From: Zeimonas sp035303885
Lineage (GTDB): Bacteria; Pseudomonadota; Gammaproteobacteria; Burkholderiales; Burkholderiaceae_E
Reading direction: 5' to 3'
Assembly: GCA_035303885.1 (NCBI GenBank)
Contig: DATGRE010000101.1
Span: forward strand, 1-13,521
Length of the DNA stretch: 13,521 nucleotides
Both the position numbers and the translations under genes were made by a program. Positions 13,326-13,521 of the stretch are shown here, piece after piece. Under the pieces are notes generated by a model that was not told the origin of the DNA, searched no databases, and saw only the letters and a program-made list of their open reading frames with translations. Every line of letters starts with the position of its first letter. Position 1 is the stretch's first letter.

Positions 13326-13521
13326 GGCGTTCCTCCCGCGGCGCGCTGCCGCTTGCGACGCTGCTTGCGAAGAGGATCGGCGATGGGGGCTGCCTGTGGG
13401 GATGCGCTACGCGTGCGTCAGCCGCCGGGTCTGCGAGAGGAGCCCGCCGCGACCGCCGAATCGGCGATTGCGGGGAGGGCTCGACCGAGAGGGGGTACGG
13501 GGTTCGCGGTGGACCGGTGGG

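Noticed and set aside
13384..13521. Open frame on the plus strand running off the right edge, with AAGAGG seven bases before its ATG
   Set aside because: The 46 visible residues (MGAACGDALRVRQPPGLREE and on) have no recognisable motif and a non-coding-like composition. It could be the start of a divergent gene but cannot be supported here.

Overview
GC-rich chromosomal DNA, most likely from a betaproteobacterium of the Burkholderiales type. Three things point there: mreB divergent from a gatCAB operon, a tightly divergent pyrE/xthA pair, and MreB and GatB sequences that read like that group. This is inferred from gene order and recognisable protein motifs; no search was run. No tRNA, rRNA, IS element or CRISPR array was seen.

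Layout. 1-1021 (-): mreB, cut by the window edge a few codons before its stop. 1203-4981 (+): gatC, gatA, a small cysteine-rich lipoprotein gene and gatB, tightly packed. 5038-5247 (+): dodecin. 5248-6136: an 889-bp gene-free gap between convergent genes, holding a 15-bp tandem repeat and several strong inverted repeats. 6137-8756 (-): a two-gene operon, a NarL-type response regulator followed by a 7TM sensor histidine kinase. 9002-9694 (-) pyrE and 9731-10504 (+) xthA are divergent. 10509-10973 (-): an Lrp/AsnC-family regulator. 11136-13325 (-): a 729-residue fusion of a RocD-type ornithine aminotransferase with an ArgZ/AgrE-like arginine dihydrolase domain.

How the genes work together. The left part is housekeeping: cell shape and tRNA-dependent amidation. 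The middle adds flavin storage, a two-component system, pyrimidine synthesis and DNA repair. The right end looks like a compact arginine catabolic unit. The fusion could take arginine to ornithine and then to glutamate-5-semialdehyde in one polypeptide, and the Lrp-type gene just downstream on the same strand is its likely regulator.

The two most unusual things are that fusion and the leader of the lrp-type gene. The leader is a 29-bp tandem array in which four tiny ORFs are chained by 4-base ATGA stop/start overlaps, the last overlapping the regulator's start codon. The first two mini-ORFs are arginine-rich, which would suit translational sensing of arginine.
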